A DNA stretch of 64,000 nucleotides from DAINPP01 sp036743375 (GTDB lineage Bacteria > Thermotogota > Thermotogae > MWEM01): NCBI GenBank assembly GCA_036743375.1, contig DAINPP010000003.1, positions 1 through 64,000 of the forward strand, in the 5' to 3' direction. The notes beneath the pieces were generated by a model. That model searched no databases. It was not told the origin of the DNA and saw nothing but the letters and a program-made list of their open reading frames with translations. Made by a program: the position numbers and the translations under genes. Below, in pieces: positions 28,577-38,444 of the stretch. Positions within the stretch are counted from its first letter, which is position 1. Each line of letters starts with the position of its first letter.

Positions 28577-31192
28577 ATGAACATATCACAAATTTCTATT
28601 CCGATCAGTATAAAGAAAACGGATCCCCGATCGAAAAATGAAGCACAGTTGGGCAAGGTCATCTCTAAAACCGGAAAAGAGATACAGGTTCTCATTAAAG
28701 ACAAGGTTTACAAGATAGAACCGGGAAATGCAAATCAGATCAAGACCGGGGATATGATACAGGTCTTTTTCGGCAAAGATCTTCCGCAGGAGGTATCCAG
28801 TGAGGTCTTAAATAAGATCGGCGCTAAATTGATCGATGTTTATTCCTTGTCCCTGCCGTTCAAGACATCACAGGACCTGGAGACACTGATCAACAAGATG
28901 CCTCAGCATGAAAAAATGCTGTTTGCCCGTATCTCAAATCAAATTTCCTCGCTTGCCGAGTCAATTCTGAGAGATGATTTTAACTTAGAAGTAAAGGAAA
29001 CCGTTGAAAAGTCAAAAAATGCCTTTGATTTGTACGATCCTCGTCTTCCTTTCAACAGAAGGTTAATAGAACTCTCTTTGAAGGCAAAATCAATGGGCGA
29101 GTCCTGGGATCAAATACCGGATAAGATAAAAAGGGAAATAATAAAAGAATTCGTGCTGTATGACCTTAAAAAGGCTACAACGGCCGAATCGGAATCATCA
29201 GCTGAAAAGAACGGTTCAATAGATAAGTTGTTTACCGACGAAACCGTAAAAAAACAGGGTACGGTAAATAAGGCAGCCACGGTGATGAAATCTGAAGCCG
29301 CAGTCTCAGTCGCAGCGACTCAGATCCCGAAAGAGTTCAAAGCGGAACAGACTATTTCTACTTTTGATAAAAAGACCCTCTTCAATCCGGTTCCGTCACA
29401 GACGTCGGAAACCGATCAGCTGCCCGTTAACAAAAGAGATGTCACGGTCAGTAACACAGACGATACGATGGTCCCCAAGGCTCTGTCGAAAGAGATTCAC
29501 GTAGAAGGCCAGAACACATCGCAGATGGGTACTTTGATGAAATCCGCTGAAATAGACAACTCAGAAGCAACACAGCGGTTGTATCAATCGGCGGTCAAGA
29601 TACAGAACAATGCGTATACGCAAACGGATTCCGCCTCAAAAGAGGAAATAATCAAACAAACGGTAAATGAATTGAAGGATCTCTTGAAGGAATTACTGAG
29701 TAAACCGGTTACCATAGAAAAAAATCATGAAAAACTGAGTCAGATAACAAATGAATATAAAGACACGCTTTCTTTCAGTCACTCTGTCCAAAATAATTCA
29801 CAAAGGGAAGATACTTCACTTTCCTCTGTTATGGATGATCTCATTCAGAAGCGTGAGTTCAACCACGACGATAAAAATATTCTGACCATACTGAACCGAC
29901 TTGTAAAATCTGGAAATGAGAATAACATCGATTTTGACAGTATCAAGATAAACAAAGATCTGTTCGCAAATATCATAAACGGTAAACTTACGTTTGAAGA
30001 GGTAAAGAACGATCCAATGATGCAGTTTGAGGTGAAGAACCTCATGCGCCAGTTGAACACACTGGGAATTGCACCGAAGGAATCGGCAACAATCGCAAAC
30101 GATATACTCAATATAGCCGTCAGATCATTCAAGGATTATCAGATTTCTCAGAAGGTCTTTCCGAATTCCCTTAAGAACTATCTGAAAATGAAATTGCCTC
30201 AGACGATAATGGGCAATAACATTCAGCAATCTTCCGAAAAGACATTGATTTCGAGAATACAGTCTTTTTCACAGAAGGCATATGTCATTGTAAAAGACTT
30301 TGTTCATAAATTGATTTCCTCCTCAAACGAGACAGCCGTTCTTAAAAACACCGATCAACCCGTTGAAAAAACAGAGCAACCTGAGAAAGTCCCTTCGACG
30401 GGAATACGCTTTACTACTTCTGAAAAAGAGTTCAGCCAGAATAGTACAGAAGAAGTGAAGTCTTTCAACAGATTCGCTGATTCACAAATACCTCTTAAAC
30501 AACCGAAATCATTTGGTACGGAGTTAAGCCCATCTGAAAAAAAGGCAATTATCACTTCACTTGAGGAATCCAACTCTCTAAACGAACGTGGGAAATCTAT
30601 CATTAACATGAAAAACACACTTGAGGTCAGAGAAAATGAGTTGAATCCGGATCCGAAAAAAAACATTCCAGTAGAAGACAAGACGACTCTTTCCAAGAGT
30701 TCCGTTTCGGAAGAGAAATTGACCGGATTGCCCATTCCCGAAAAAAATGAAATTAATTCCGAAAAACTTCTGAAAATGTTAAACATCACTTCAGACAAAA
30801 ACGAGTACAATCAGGTATACTCTGCATTACTGAACTTTAATGACCAGAATTTTACCGTTGATTTTCAGAAACAGAGTGTTCAGAACACCGGATATGAAAA
30901 GACAGAAATGTACAGGGTGTATATAGAAACAGAGACGCAGAGATTCGGAAATGTCTTTATCGATACGATCGTTACCGGAGAAAATCTTGATATTTATATC
31001 TATGCGGGACAGGAGCACGCGAGGGAGTTTACAAATCATTCTTCCGTTCTGACAAAAAGGATAAAAGAAACCGATTATACGCTGAGGAGTCTTTTAATCA
31101 AGGAAAAGGTGAATCATGATGATATTCTGAAACATAAAGTCAAACTGTATACCAACACAAAAAATGATGGAGGTTTTTTTGAACTGGCATGA
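28577..31192 (+). CDS. FliK-like flagellar hook-length control family protein (YlqG-type)
   Basis: 871 residues. The first 80 residues hold a beta-rich part (KVYKIEPGNANQIKTGDMIQVFF). A long Ser/Thr/Lys/Glu-rich low-complexity centre follows (about 190-760). The C-terminal 120 residues resemble the Flg_hook domain (FQKQSVQNT...MYRVYIETETQRFGNVFIDTIV). It is followed with an ATGA overlap by an FlhB C-terminal-like gene, the same pairing as B. subtilis YlqG-YlqH. No other flagellar gene is present. Function outside flagella is unknown. Family assignment rests on architecture and neighbour. Confidence 0.68.
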   Translation: MNISQISIPISIKKTDPRSKNEAQLGKVISKTGKEIQVLIKDKVYKIEPGNANQIKTGDMIQVFFGKDLPQEVSSEVLNKIGAKLIDVYSLSLPFKTSQDLETLINKMPQHEKMLFARISNQISSLAESILRDDFNLEVKETVEKSKNAFDLYDPRLPFNRRLIELSLKAKSMGESWDQIPDKIKREIIKEFVLYDLKKATTAESESSAEKNGSIDKLFTDETVKKQGTVNKAATVMKSEAAVSVAATQIPKEFKAEQTISTFDKKTLFNPVPSQTSETDQLPVNKRDVTVSNTDDTMVPKALSKEIHVEGQNTSQMGTLMKSAEIDNSEATQRLYQSAVKIQNNAYTQTDSASKEEIIKQTVNELKDLLKELLSKPVTIEKNHEKLSQITNEYKDTLSFSHSVQNNSQREDTSLSSVMDDLIQKREFNHDDKNILTILNRLVKSGNENNIDFDSIKINKDLFANIINGKLTFEEVKNDPMMQFEVKNLMRQLNTLGIAPKESATIANDILNIAVRSFKDYQISQKVFPNSLKNYLKMKLPQTIMGNNIQQSSEKTLISRIQSFSQKAYVIVKDFVHKLISSSNETAVLKNTDQPVEKTEQPEKVPSTGIRFTTSEKEFSQNSTEEVKSFNRFADSQIPLKQPKSFGTELSPSEKKAIITSLEESNSLNERGKSIINMKNTLEVRENELNPDPKKNIPVEDKTTLSKSSVSEEKLTGLPIPEKNEINSEKLLKMLNITSDKNEYNQVYSALLNFNDQNFTVDFQKQSVQNTGYEKTEMYRVYIETETQRFGNVFIDTIVTGENLDIYIYAGQEHAREFTNHSSVLTKRIKETDYTLRSLLIKEKVNHDDILKHKVKLYTNTKNDGGFFELA

Positions 31193-31494
31193 CACGTAAA
31201 ACAGATCAACACGGACATAAGATATCTGAAGAGGAAATCACCCGAGCCGCTGCTTTAAAATACGATCCGGAAGAGGGGCCTGTCCCAAGGCTGGTCGCAC
31301 AGGCAAAGGGTGAGCTTGCAAGAAGGATTGTAGAGATAGCCATAGAAAATGATATTCCGATCTATTCCGATGAAAAACTCGTGGAAAAACTACTGGAACT
31401 GGATTATTATTCTGAAATCCCACCGGAATTATATAAGGCCGTCGCAGAAGTGATCGTATACGTCTATCAACTTGGAGGGTTTAAAAGCAAATGA
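31189..31494 (+). CDS. FlhB C-terminal-domain-like protein (YlqH type)
   Basis: 101 residues corresponding to the cytoplasmic domain of FlhB/YscU without the membrane part: AAALKYDPEEGPVPRLVAQAKG, then ENDIPIYSDEKLVEKLLELD and a helical end. In true FlhB an NPTH loop is autocleaved just before this region; that motif is absent here. It may act with the preceding FliK-like protein. Overlaps both neighbours by ATGA. Confidence 0.85.
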   Translation: MTRKTDQHGHKISEEEITRAAALKYDPEEGPVPRLVAQAKGELARRIVEIAIENDIPIYSDEKLVEKLLELDYYSEIPPELYKAVAEVIVYVYQLGGFKSK

Positions 31495-32843
31495 ATGAAC
31501 ACATCGAAATAAAGAAGTTTGATAATATAGAAGATACCTTGCAGTATTTTTTCAAATCAAGACCGCATGGAACGATAAAACTCGGTTTGCAGAGAATAAA
31601 CACACTTCTCAGAAATGCCGGCAACCCTGAAAAATCGTTTAAATCCATACAGATAGCGGGAACCAACGGTAAAGGATCCGTTACCAGAATGCTCTCAACC
31701 ATCTTTACCACACTCGGATTCAGAACGGGGGCAAATTACTCCCCACATCTCGTTCAGTTCAACGAGCGAATCACATTCAACAATGAAATGATCAGTGATG
31801 ATGAGATCATAAAGACAGCCAATCAGTTGATTGAACCTGTTTCTTTGATGGATAAACAATCGGAGGAAATGAAACCCAGCTTTTTTGAATGTACAACGGC
31901 TATGGCCTTTAAATACTTTGAAAATAGAAGGGTTGATGTGGCCACGGTAGAAGTTGGACTCGGTGGCAGACTCGATGCGACGACCGCATTACATCCGGAA
32001 GTAACGGTAATCACTTCTATCGGACTCGATCACACAAAGACACTCGGTGATACGATCCCGTTAATAGCGGCGGAAAAAGCGGGCATTATCAAGGAAGAAA
32101 CACCTCTCGTCTGTGGAGCCTATAAAAAAGAAGCCGTGGATGTCATTCAAAAAGTGGCTGAAGAAAGAAAGGCAAAGATGTACCTCATCAACAGAGATTA
32201 TTCTTTTGAAAAAGTCAGCACCCGGATAAATTCAAACATTTTCAATTTTCAATCGGAAAACCTTACGATAGAAAATGTCGAATTAAAGATGAACGGGACA
32301 CATCAGTTCCAAAACGCTTCAACGGCAATAATGGCCTACCTCGCTTTCTGTGAGAAGACCGGTATCCATCCGGATATTTCTGCTTTGAAAAACGGCCTCA
32401 AGAATACGTTCTGGCCCGGAAGATTTGAAGTTCTGAACGAAGCGGGAAAGACACCCATTATCATCGACGGGGCACATAATCCGGAAGGGATAGATGCGCT
32501 GATGGAAAACTGGAATATATATTTTCCGGCGAAAAGAACTGTTCTATTAACGGGGATGTTGAGCGGAAAGGATTATTCCTATATGACATCCCGACTGGCT
32601 TCTATCTCTGAGGAAATCGTAGTAACCGAACCAAATGCCCCAAGGGAGACGGATACACAGTTAATCGTAGAGGCCTATGGGAAAGTAAAAAACGCGAGTG
32701 AAGTTCATTACCTTTCAGATCACGGTGAGGCTTGTGAGAAGGCCTTCGAACTGGCACTCAAATATGATTCACCCATATTGATCACCGGTTCATTATATGT
32801 CATCGGTTACCTGAAAAAGATTATTCAGGAAAAATATTTCTAA
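31491..32843 (+). CDS. folC: Bifunctional folylpolyglutamate/dihydrofolate synthase
   Basis: 450 residues. Mur-ligase fold: P-loop AGTNGKGSVTRM (about residue 58), YSPHLVQFNERI, VEVGLGGRLDAT, SIGLDHTKTLG and the C-terminal DGAHNPEGI (about 330). It adds glutamate to folates in the cytoplasm. Translation is coupled to the preceding gene by ATGA. Confidence 0.95.
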   Translation: MNEHIEIKKFDNIEDTLQYFFKSRPHGTIKLGLQRINTLLRNAGNPEKSFKSIQIAGTNGKGSVTRMLSTIFTTLGFRTGANYSPHLVQFNERITFNNEMISDDEIIKTANQLIEPVSLMDKQSEEMKPSFFECTTAMAFKYFENRRVDVATVEVGLGGRLDATTALHPEVTVITSIGLDHTKTLGDTIPLIAAEKAGIIKEETPLVCGAYKKEAVDVIQKVAEERKAKMYLINRDYSFEKVSTRINSNIFNFQSENLTIENVELKMNGTHQFQNASTAIMAYLAFCEKTGIHPDISALKNGLKNTFWPGRFEVLNEAGKTPIIIDGAHNPEGIDALMENWNIYFPAKRTVLLTGMLSGKDYSYMTSRLASISEEIVVTEPNAPRETDTQLIVEAYGKVKNASEVHYLSDHGEACEKAFELALKYDSPILITGSLYVIGYLKKIIQEKYF

Positions 32844-32902
32844 ATTTGTTTAGATACATGTTAAAATAGAATAGAATGCATCGTATGAAAGGGGTTTTAC
32901 AT

Positions 32903-33772
32903 GTGAAGAAGTGGTCAATAACTGATTTCGAGAAATATCTTTACAGCTCCCTGAAAATGTATGTTGATAAGATTGATGATGTAGAATGGAAGGAAGAAAT
33001 ACTCTATTCGGTCAAAGCCGGAGGTAAGAGATTCAGGCCGGCATTGTGTTTTAATGCCGGCCTTGATCTTGGTGTGGATGATAATCTGTTATATGGCATC
33101 GGATGCGCCGTTGAACTGATCCATACGGCGTCATTGATTCATGATGATTTGCCGGAGATTGACAACGATGATTACAGAAGAGGCATTCCATCGCATCATA
33201 AGGCATTCGGGCAGGGAAATGCGGTAATCGCCGCCGATTATACCTTTTTTCTTGCCTTTAAATACATATCGGAGTTAAGAAATACAGAATTGAACAACTA
33301 TTTCTCAGATATCGCGATGGATCTTGTTTATGGAGAATACCTGGATATCAAATATGAGAACAGAAACATACAGGATCTTTCGATGATAGAGGATATGTAT
33401 CAATTAAAAACAGCGCGACTGATACAATTTCCGATTCTCTCCCCGGCAATTCTTTCCGGAAAAGACGAAACGCATATTCATAAATTGAGCGAGGCTGGAA
33501 AAATTCTCGGAATTACATTTCAGATCATGGATGATATCAAGGGAATAGAGGGGAAGTTTGAAGATATAGGAAAAACTCCCGGTAAAGATACAGAAGGGAA
33601 TAAGAATACCATTGTATCGTTACTCGGAACAGTAAGGGCAAGGGAACTGGTAAATGCCGGCAAGGAACATTTTTTCAGAATCATAACGGAAATCAAGGCT
33701 ATTGATGGTACAGATTATATAAATCTCTGTAACTATTTAAAAGAAACCTGGTCAAAACTGGAAAATCGATAA
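32903..33772 (+). CDS. Polyprenyl (farnesyl/geranylgeranyl) diphosphate synthase
   Basis: 289 residues from GTG 32903, which has AAAGGGG 9 nt upstream; an in-frame ATG at 32876 adds nine residues but lacks a ribosome site. First Asp-rich motif DDLPEIDNDDYRRG (about residue 82), second MDDIKG (about 210), plus GGKRFRPAL near 45. It condenses isopentenyl units for quinone or undecaprenyl carriers. Product length cannot be read from the sequence. Confidence 0.92.
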   Translation: MKKWSITDFEKYLYSSLKMYVDKIDDVEWKEEILYSVKAGGKRFRPALCFNAGLDLGVDDNLLYGIGCAVELIHTASLIHDDLPEIDNDDYRRGIPSHHKAFGQGNAVIAADYTFFLAFKYISELRNTELNNYFSDIAMDLVYGEYLDIKYENRNIQDLSMIEDMYQLKTARLIQFPILSPAILSGKDETHIHKLSEAGKILGITFQIMDDIKGIEGKFEDIGKTPGKDTEGNKNTIVSLLGTVRARELVNAGKEHFFRIITEIKAIDGTDYINLCNYLKETWSKLENR

Positions 33773-33786
33773 TGAAAGGATGATGG

Positions 33787-36684
33787 ATGTTGTCTTTTTT
33801 TAGTAAACTTCTGAACAGAATGAAAGGGCTCCCACAAACTTTAAAACAATTCAGTTTCAAGAAACTGATACAATACTTTAAGACACATCGGTTGATGAGT
33901 ATTATCTATCTCTCGGCTGTTGCCGCTGTAGTTGTGATCGTTGTTGTTCTACTGTTCTCAACGAGAGACGTTCAGGCTGAAATCGAAAGTACGGGAGAAA
34001 AACAAAGCCAGGTAAAAACAGATATCAAGGACCTTTCGGTTACCATACCGGAAAATGCTTTCCCGTACACCAAAAAATTTAAGATCGAGGAATTAACTAA
34101 AAATGCGGCATACGATAATTTCAAACAACTTGGTAACTTCTACGGAAACATCTATGAATTAACCCCGGTTGATGGAAGAACCGATCTGGCCCTTGAACCC
34201 ATGACTTACGATTATCTGATCCCAGGGGAATTTTATTTTGGAAAAGAGTATAACAACGCCGAACTCATCTATATTGAAGACAAGGAAAATCCGGTTGTAA
34301 GAGTTTTTTCCGGTGGAGAAATGTACGAAAACAGCAATAATCGGCCTGTTTTACGTGCAAAGGGATTCCACGGTTCACTGATAGGACTCAGGATAAGTAA
34401 TCCGGTAAAACCCGAACTTGGTCTGAAAGAGATAATAGAAAAAGAGGATACGCTGAAACCGGATATCATCCTTATTCCGGGGATAGATTCAAATTTCAAG
34501 GGATTTTTACCAAACACGATATCCAATTCAAATCCTCAGGGTAATAATCTATGGGAGGTTACCTTCCCCGACAGGAGTATCTGGGTTTATCAGTATCCTT
34601 TGACAGAAACAAGGGCAATGGATTATGTCAATGAAGCGAAGACATTTTTTGATTCCATATCTCTTACGAGTTATGTGAGATTTGAGGCCGATAAACTGGC
34701 ACAGAAACTCCTTTCATCAAACAGGGAATTTGATATCATCGCTCATGGTGTCGGTGGTATCATTGCAAGATATGCGGTTGAAAATTATCCGATCACAAAC
34801 GTCAGAAAAATGGTTTTAATCTCCGTTCCAAATTCCGGAACGAATATAGTCAACCCTTCCTTTCTCAACCTGATCTACGGAAAGGATTCCGAGGTTCTTG
34901 CAAAGATATATGGTCTGACATCGGATACGATAAGATATCTTGAGAGAAACAATCTCAGCTACCTTGAAAAAGTCAACACGTTCTATACGGATATTCTTCC
35001 CTATTCGGAGACGATTAACACACTTCAGAAAACACTGAGAGATGATGTTGAATACTTCTTCATAGCGGGAAGCAAACCGGATTTCAACGCAGATCTTGAA
35101 AACTCACAATTTGCGGAGTTCTACCCTGAAAACACAGAAGGAAAGGGCGATGGAATCGTATCTATTTTCAGTGCAATTGCGCCGATGATCGATGATCTGA
35201 CCAAAGATATGGAGAATCTCACTTCAAAGATTTTCCCATTCTCATTCTTTGATATCTTCATGCAGCAGCAAACGCTTCAGTTTATCTTTGCCTTTCTGGA
35301 AGAGGGCATAGAGGTTGTAGAAATACCTGAATATCAGGATGATGATTTTAATGAATGGCTGCTTAATACCGACGCGACCTCTACTATAAACAACGGTATT
35401 CAATTGCCTGAAGCAAACAGCTCTTCTACGACACCGGCAACTGTATCAACCGTAGAAATATCGTCAACAGATCCGGCAACTGTAAATGTAATCGATAAGA
35501 ACTCGGACGGATCGGTATCGACTGATCTTGAAAGATGGAGGACCCAGTTCTTCAACGACACCGATCGGACAGCAACCGAAACAACCGTTTCAAAGGACAC
35601 TGATAATAATCAAACACAAAACCTTTCGGACAATACCAAAGCTGTGACGAACAATTCTTCCGAAACGGTATTTCAGAATCAAGATACGAACGGAACCGAA
35701 ACGAATAGGATAGATAATGTCATTTCTATTATCAACAAGATCAAGGACGATCAAACGGCAACCGCCTCGAATAATAATCAGGAAACCGTCGATTTAAAGA
35801 TATATCAGCCTGATTCTGATCACTGGAATTCTAATGCCCTTCCAGGTACATTCAAAAACATCAACAACATGGTTATATATGATTATAATCATTTTGAAGT
35901 TCCTGAGGGAGTTGAACCTTATGGAATGGTCTCCGTCAATAATACGATTTATCTCTTTGATAATGAGGGAATCGTATACTTTGACAATGGTATCTTCACG
36001 AGGATCTATCATATTCAGAGCCAGGCGTTTACCGTTTTCTCCGGAAGCCTTTATTCGATCAACGATAATATTCTGACTCGATTCACCGCAGGTGATCCCA
36101 CAGAAATGGATTATCTCATGTTTGACGCCCCGATTCTTTCAACGGGAATCAATGACTCCGTTCGCTACTATCTGCTGAATTATAACGGTCTGACACTCGA
36201 AACACCGAAAGCCTCATATGATCTCGACGGCCATTACGGTGAAATACTGATGTATGGAATGTATCCGTATATCATTACCGATGCGGCCGTTTATCTCTTT
36301 AACGGAAATGAATGTAAAGAAATATACAGGCCTTACAACAGCGACATACAATTGATTACCGGTACAATTTTGGACGACTCTCTCTACCTTATCGCCTCGG
36401 ATTATTCGTTAAGGGCGATAAGTCTTGATGGTAAAAGAGAATTACTATTAACGTCTAATAATACAGGCGGGTTTAAAATTCTTAAAAAGCCTCAGCAGAT
36501 AGTGGTCGTAGGTAAAAATAAATTCAACCTCATCGATTTTCAAGCCGGTCAGGCGGTAGGGACCTATTTTGACCTTCCGGATGGGGAGAAAATCATAGAT
36601 GCCGTTTCATACAATGGGAACTTTATGGTATTGACAAGAAATGAAGGGAATTATTTCCTGAAAAAGGTGGCAATACTCGAATGA
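33787..36684 (+). CDS. Membrane-anchored lipase-like alpha/beta-fold protein lacking the nucleophile, with beta-propeller-like C-terminus
   Basis: 965 residues. A basic start is followed by one membrane helix (about 37-56), so most of the protein is extracytoplasmic. Residues about 215-420 are a lipase-like alpha/beta domain (IILIPGIDSNFKG near the oxyanion position, VRKMVLISVPNSGTN after the elbow). The nucleophile elbow reads IIAHGVGGIIARYAV: the GHSxGG serine is glycine, so ordinary serine-hydrolase chemistry is unlikely. A Thr/Ser/Asn-rich linker (about 520-670) leads to about 290 residues of repeated beta strands, propeller-like. Its stop overlaps the next gene. Confidence 0.75.
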   Translation: MLSFFSKLLNRMKGLPQTLKQFSFKKLIQYFKTHRLMSIIYLSAVAAVVVIVVVLLFSTRDVQAEIESTGEKQSQVKTDIKDLSVTIPENAFPYTKKFKIEELTKNAAYDNFKQLGNFYGNIYELTPVDGRTDLALEPMTYDYLIPGEFYFGKEYNNAELIYIEDKENPVVRVFSGGEMYENSNNRPVLRAKGFHGSLIGLRISNPVKPELGLKEIIEKEDTLKPDIILIPGIDSNFKGFLPNTISNSNPQGNNLWEVTFPDRSIWVYQYPLTETRAMDYVNEAKTFFDSISLTSYVRFEADKLAQKLLSSNREFDIIAHGVGGIIARYAVENYPITNVRKMVLISVPNSGTNIVNPSFLNLIYGKDSEVLAKIYGLTSDTIRYLERNNLSYLEKVNTFYTDILPYSETINTLQKTLRDDVEYFFIAGSKPDFNADLENSQFAEFYPENTEGKGDGIVSIFSAIAPMIDDLTKDMENLTSKIFPFSFFDIFMQQQTLQFIFAFLEEGIEVVEIPEYQDDDFNEWLLNTDATSTINNGIQLPEANSSSTTPATVSTVEISSTDPATVNVIDKNSDGSVSTDLERWRTQFFNDTDRTATETTVSKDTDNNQTQNLSDNTKAVTNNSSETVFQNQDTNGTETNRIDNVISIINKIKDDQTATASNNNQETVDLKIYQPDSDHWNSNALPGTFKNINNMVIYDYNHFEVPEGVEPYGMVSVNNTIYLFDNEGIVYFDNGIFTRIYHIQSQAFTVFSGSLYSINDNILTRFTAGDPTEMDYLMFDAPILSTGINDSVRYYLLNYNGLTLETPKASYDLDGHYGEILMYGMYPYIITDAAVYLFNGNECKEIYRPYNSDIQLITGTILDDSLYLIASDYSLRAISLDGKRELLLTSNNTGGFKILKKPQQIVVVGKNKFNLIDFQAGQAVGTYFDLPDGEKIIDAVSYNGNFMVLTRNEGNYFLKKVAILE

Positions 36685-37901
36685 AAAAGACAATATTCTT
36701 TGTGTGTTGTATCATGTGCTTACCACTAATAATATTTTCCAGTTCTGACCAGGATGAGGCAATGTCCCTTTATTTTTCGGGGAAAGATGCTTATAATTCA
36801 GGTCATTATTATGATGCACAAAGATATTTTCAGAACGCCCTGATCAAGAATCCGGATATAGAAGCCATGGCACCAAATATAAAATATATGCTCGGTGTCA
36901 GTGCCTTTAACAACAACGATTATAAGACTGCAAATACCTATCTGTCGTTGTTTCCTGAAAACCCGATTGCAAAAGACTTATTAAGTAAAATCAAGGCGTA
37001 TGAGGAAACATTACCCGAAGAATTTCTGTATCATAATACGGTATACACCGAACCTGTCAATGAAGCAACCAAATCGATATTGCAGACGGCTTCGTCGACG
37101 GTTGTCGAAGAAACGGCCCCTGGAATCAATCCGACAATCCTTCTCGCTGCAATCAGTGTCTTGATTCTTGCGGTAGGTCTCTTTCTTGAAATAAAGATCA
37201 ACACCTTCAGTAAACTTGCCTTAAAGCTCGTGGGAGTCTCACCGGATTTTCTGAGCACTCATCATTCAACCGTAGTTGCCAAGAGCAGAAAGATTGAGGA
37301 ATCAGAAGAAACGCGGGGAGTTGAAGACGGAGAAGGAGAAATAAATGTCAAGGTCTTGCTCGACACTCCTTTTGATGAGGAAATTGATATTGATGAAATG
37401 GCATCAAAGGATATTTCCGAACTCACAAAATTCTTTGGAAATGATGAACCCCTGTATGAAGAGGAGGAACCATCGCAGAACATTAAAGCCTCTTCAGAAC
37501 AGGATCAACTCAATATGGATGATTTTAATGATGCCAGAAGCTCTATTCTTAATTCGGTACTCGATGAAGAAGAGTCTGAATTGGATGATACCGCAGAACC
37601 TGAAACAGAACCTTCCTATACGCCAAAATACGAACATCTTGACAATATACCTGATGATTTTGATGTCAACTCAGCCATCTCAAAGGCCTATAACTTGATC
37701 GAAAAGATTGAAAAAACACCTACCTCTGAAAACGGTACACCTGAACAATGGACATCCATAGACGAATATACAAATTCTCTCGATGAGCAGGACAGGCATA
37801 ACGTAAATTATTTCCAGAACTTGGAAGCTATGGATGATGAGGATCTCAATAAATATTATGATTTCATATTTGAAAAGCACAGTAAAGAAAAAACAGGATG
37901 A
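36681..37901 (+). CDS. TPR-containing membrane protein with acidic cytoplasmic tail
   Basis: 406 residues. A cleavable-looking signal peptide (MKKTIFFVCCIMCLPLIIFSS) precedes two or three TPR-like helices (AMSLYFSGKDAYNSGHYYDAQRYFQNALIKNP). A transmembrane helix lies at about 151-168. A long acidic C-terminal part rich in Asp and Glu follows, probably inside the cell. TPR repeats are protein docking modules; it overlaps the lipase-like gene by ATGA and may act with it at the envelope. Confidence 0.78.
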   Translation: MKKTIFFVCCIMCLPLIIFSSSDQDEAMSLYFSGKDAYNSGHYYDAQRYFQNALIKNPDIEAMAPNIKYMLGVSAFNNNDYKTANTYLSLFPENPIAKDLLSKIKAYEETLPEEFLYHNTVYTEPVNEATKSILQTASSTVVEETAPGINPTILLAAISVLILAVGLFLEIKINTFSKLALKLVGVSPDFLSTHHSTVVAKSRKIEESEETRGVEDGEGEINVKVLLDTPFDEEIDIDEMASKDISELTKFFGNDEPLYEEEEPSQNIKASSEQDQLNMDDFNDARSSILNSVLDEEESELDDTAEPETEPSYTPKYEHLDNIPDDFDVNSAISKAYNLIEKIEKTPTSENGTPEQWTSIDEYTNSLDEQDRHNVNYFQNLEAMDDEDLNKYYDFIFEKHSKEKTG

Positions 37902-38413
37902 AGCGGATAACATCCACCGTCCTTGTCTCCCTCTTTCGTGATAACGGTGAATATTCCCTTCTATTTACCGAAAGAAGCAAATCACTGAAACACCATCCGG
38001 GAGAGATCTCCTTTCCCGGTGGCAGAATAGAGAAGGGTGAAGATCCGGCTGATGCCGTAAGAAGGGAAACAGAAGAGGAAATAAACGCGGAGATCATACG
38101 GATTCTCGACTCGTTGAACCCGGTGATGACTCTTGTTTCCAATCATACGATCCTTCCATATATCGGAGTAATAAATATCGATCATATACAACTGAACGAG
38201 GATGAAGTAGAAAAAATCCACACGATAACCTTGCCAACTTTTTTAACTTCAAAGATGAAAATGAAGAGGTTTGCATACCGCGACAAATACATTTCCTCTC
38301 CTGTATGGGATTTCGACAGTTTTTTCGTCTGGGGAGCTACGGGTAGAATTCTTCAGCTCTTTCAGGAATGGCTCAGGTCAAACCATGATATTAACGGTAC
38401 TTCTGTGTTATAA
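37898..38413 (+). CDS. Nudix hydrolase (CoA-pyrophosphatase-like)
   Basis: 171 residues. The Nudix box is complete: GGRIEKGEDPADAVRRETEEEI (G-x5-E-x7-REUxEE), preceded by HHPGEISFPGG, which is typical of NudL/YeaB-type CoA pyrophosphatases. It hydrolyses a nucleoside-diphosphate-linked substrate. Last gene of the 14876-38413 run; ATGA overlap at its start. Confidence 0.9.
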   Translation: MKRITSTVLVSLFRDNGEYSLLFTERSKSLKHHPGEISFPGGRIEKGEDPADAVRRETEEEINAEIIRILDSLNPVMTLVSNHTILPYIGVINIDHIQLNEDEVEKIHTITLPTFLTSKMKMKRFAYRDKYISSPVWDFDSFFVWGATGRILQLFQEWLRSNHDINGTSVL

Positions 38414-38414
38414 T
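38406..38414 (+). promoter_or_regulatory. Extended -10 promoter for the glycosyltransferase gene
   Basis: TGT-TATAAT, a perfect extended -10, lies across the end of the Nudix gene. The hexamer 17 nt upstream (TGATAT) is a weak -35. Confidence 0.6.
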
Positions 38415-38444
38415 CTGCCAGGTTGATAATAAGGAGTGATATTG

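Noticed and set aside
35394..35800. Thr/Ser/Asn-rich stretch as a possible phage tail or adhesin repeat
   Set aside because: It is an irregular low-complexity linker inside one continuous protein, without periodic repeat units.
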